DNA from: Clostridia bacterium
Lineage (GTDB): Bacteria; Bacillota; Clostridia; Christensenellales; Borkfalkiaceae
Length of the DNA stretch: 6,347 nt
NCBI GenBank assembly: GCA_017503885.1
Contig: JAFVSF010000265.1
Span: 1-6,347, forward strand
Direction of reading: 5' to 3'
Part shown: positions 6,015 to 6,347 of the stretch, in pieces
Numbering within the stretch: the stretch's first letter is position 1
Layout of the letters: the number at the start of each line of letters is the position of its first letter
Notes under the pieces: generated by a model
The model's input: only the letters and a program-made list of their open reading frames with translations
The model's database searches: none
Told to the model about the DNA's origin: nothing
Made by a program: the position numbers and the translations under genes

Positions 6015-6347
6015 TTTTAGCACCTCCTATTTGTTGTTCGTAAACTTCTTTATAAATATCACAAGTGTTAAGCAATTCCTCGTGTTTGCCAATAGCACTT
6101 ATAAAACCGTTATCCATAACGATAATAAGGTCAGCGTCTTGAACTGAACTAATTCTTTGTGCTATGATAATTTTTGTAGTAGTTGGTATGTATGATTTAA
6201 AACCTTCTCTAATAAACGCATCTGTCTTTGTATCTACTGCACTAGTAGAATCGTCTAAAATAAGAACCTTTGGTTTCTTTAAAAGGGCTCTAGCAATACA
6301 AAGCCTTTGCTTTTGACCACCGGAAACGTTTGTACCACCTTGTTCAA
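6004..6347 (-). CDS. ABC exporter half-transporter, C-terminal fragment (degenerate-site subunit)
   Basis: Only the last 113 codons of this gene lie in the window; the transmembrane domain, Walker A and Q-loop are beyond the right edge. What is visible is the end of a nucleotide-binding domain: signature VSGGQKQRL, then Walker B VLILDDSTS with Asp (codon 6252-6250) where the catalytic Glu normally sits, D-loop SAVDTKTD, and AQRISSV with Gln (codon 6159-6157) in place of the switch His. Both substitutions are known from the degenerate subunit of heterodimeric exporters such as TM287/288. The C-terminal tail GGAKNEG is encoded by the stretch that also holds the ribosome site and first codons of the next gene. 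I infer that the two products pair, with this subunit's Walker motifs forming the non-hydrolysing ATP site. Confidence 0.92.
   Translation of the reverse strand, partial: EQGGTNVSGGQKQRLCIARALLKKPKVLILDDSTSAVDTKTDAFIREGFKSYIPTTTKIIIAQRISSVQDADLIIVMDNGFISAIGKHEELLNTCDIYKEVYEQQIGGAKNEG
6024..6029 (-). promoter_or_regulatory. Ribosome binding site AGGAGG that fixes the ABC exporter start
   Basis: A perfect AGGAGG lies inside the 3' end of the upstream ABC gene, 9 nt before the ATG at 6014. It rules out the longer GTG start at 6023, which directly abuts it. Because ribosomes finishing the upstream gene pass over it, the two subunits are likely made in a balanced ratio. Confidence 0.85.

Noticed and set aside
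6015..6023. GTG at 6023 as start of the exporter subunit
   Set aside because: The GTG directly abuts AGGAGG, leaving no spacing for a ribosome; the ATG at 6014 is correctly spaced.

Overview
The window is low-GC DNA with every supported gene on the minus strand. AGGAGG-type ribosome sites, consensus sigma-A-like promoters and a heterodimeric ABC exporter of the kind common in Clostridia suggest a Bacillota (clostridial) bacterium that uses plant pectin, probably from gut or rumen. The taxon is inferred from style and gene content only.

Read in the direction of transcription (high to low coordinates), there are two units. The first (6347 to about 3474) holds the C-terminal end of one ABC half-transporter, a complete second half-transporter that overlaps it by 11 nt, and a small unrecognised membrane-anchored protein 17 nt further on. 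It ends in a strong hairpin terminator directly after the last stop codon. The two ABC subunits have complementary degenerate motifs: Asp for the catalytic Glu and Gln for the switch His in the upstream subunit, and LSQGQ in the downstream one. This indicates a heterodimeric exporter with one consensus and one degenerate ATP site.

The second unit (about 3449 to 1) is a carbohydrate module: a GH28 pectin hydrolase without a signal peptide, an AraC-family regulator overlapping it by 8 nt, and L-rhamnose isomerase (rhaA), which runs off the window's left edge. GH28 and rhaA each have a readable promoter. The likely logic is that rhamnogalacturonan-derived oligosaccharides are imported and cut in the cytoplasm by the GH28 enzyme, the released rhamnose is isomerised by RhaA, and the AraC protein senses a sugar and controls the genes. 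The enzyme and regulator classes are read from sequence; the exact substrate and inducer are inferred.

No RNA genes, mobile elements, CRISPR arrays or phage genes were seen. The only non-coding gaps are 944-1034 and 3391-3513, plus 17 nt between the last two ABC-operon genes. I see no clearly new system. The most interesting points are a GH28 enzyme whose substrate-binding signature residues differ from polygalacturonases, a perfect 20-bp AT palindrome over its predicted transcription start, and the unknown membrane protein attached to the exporter operon.
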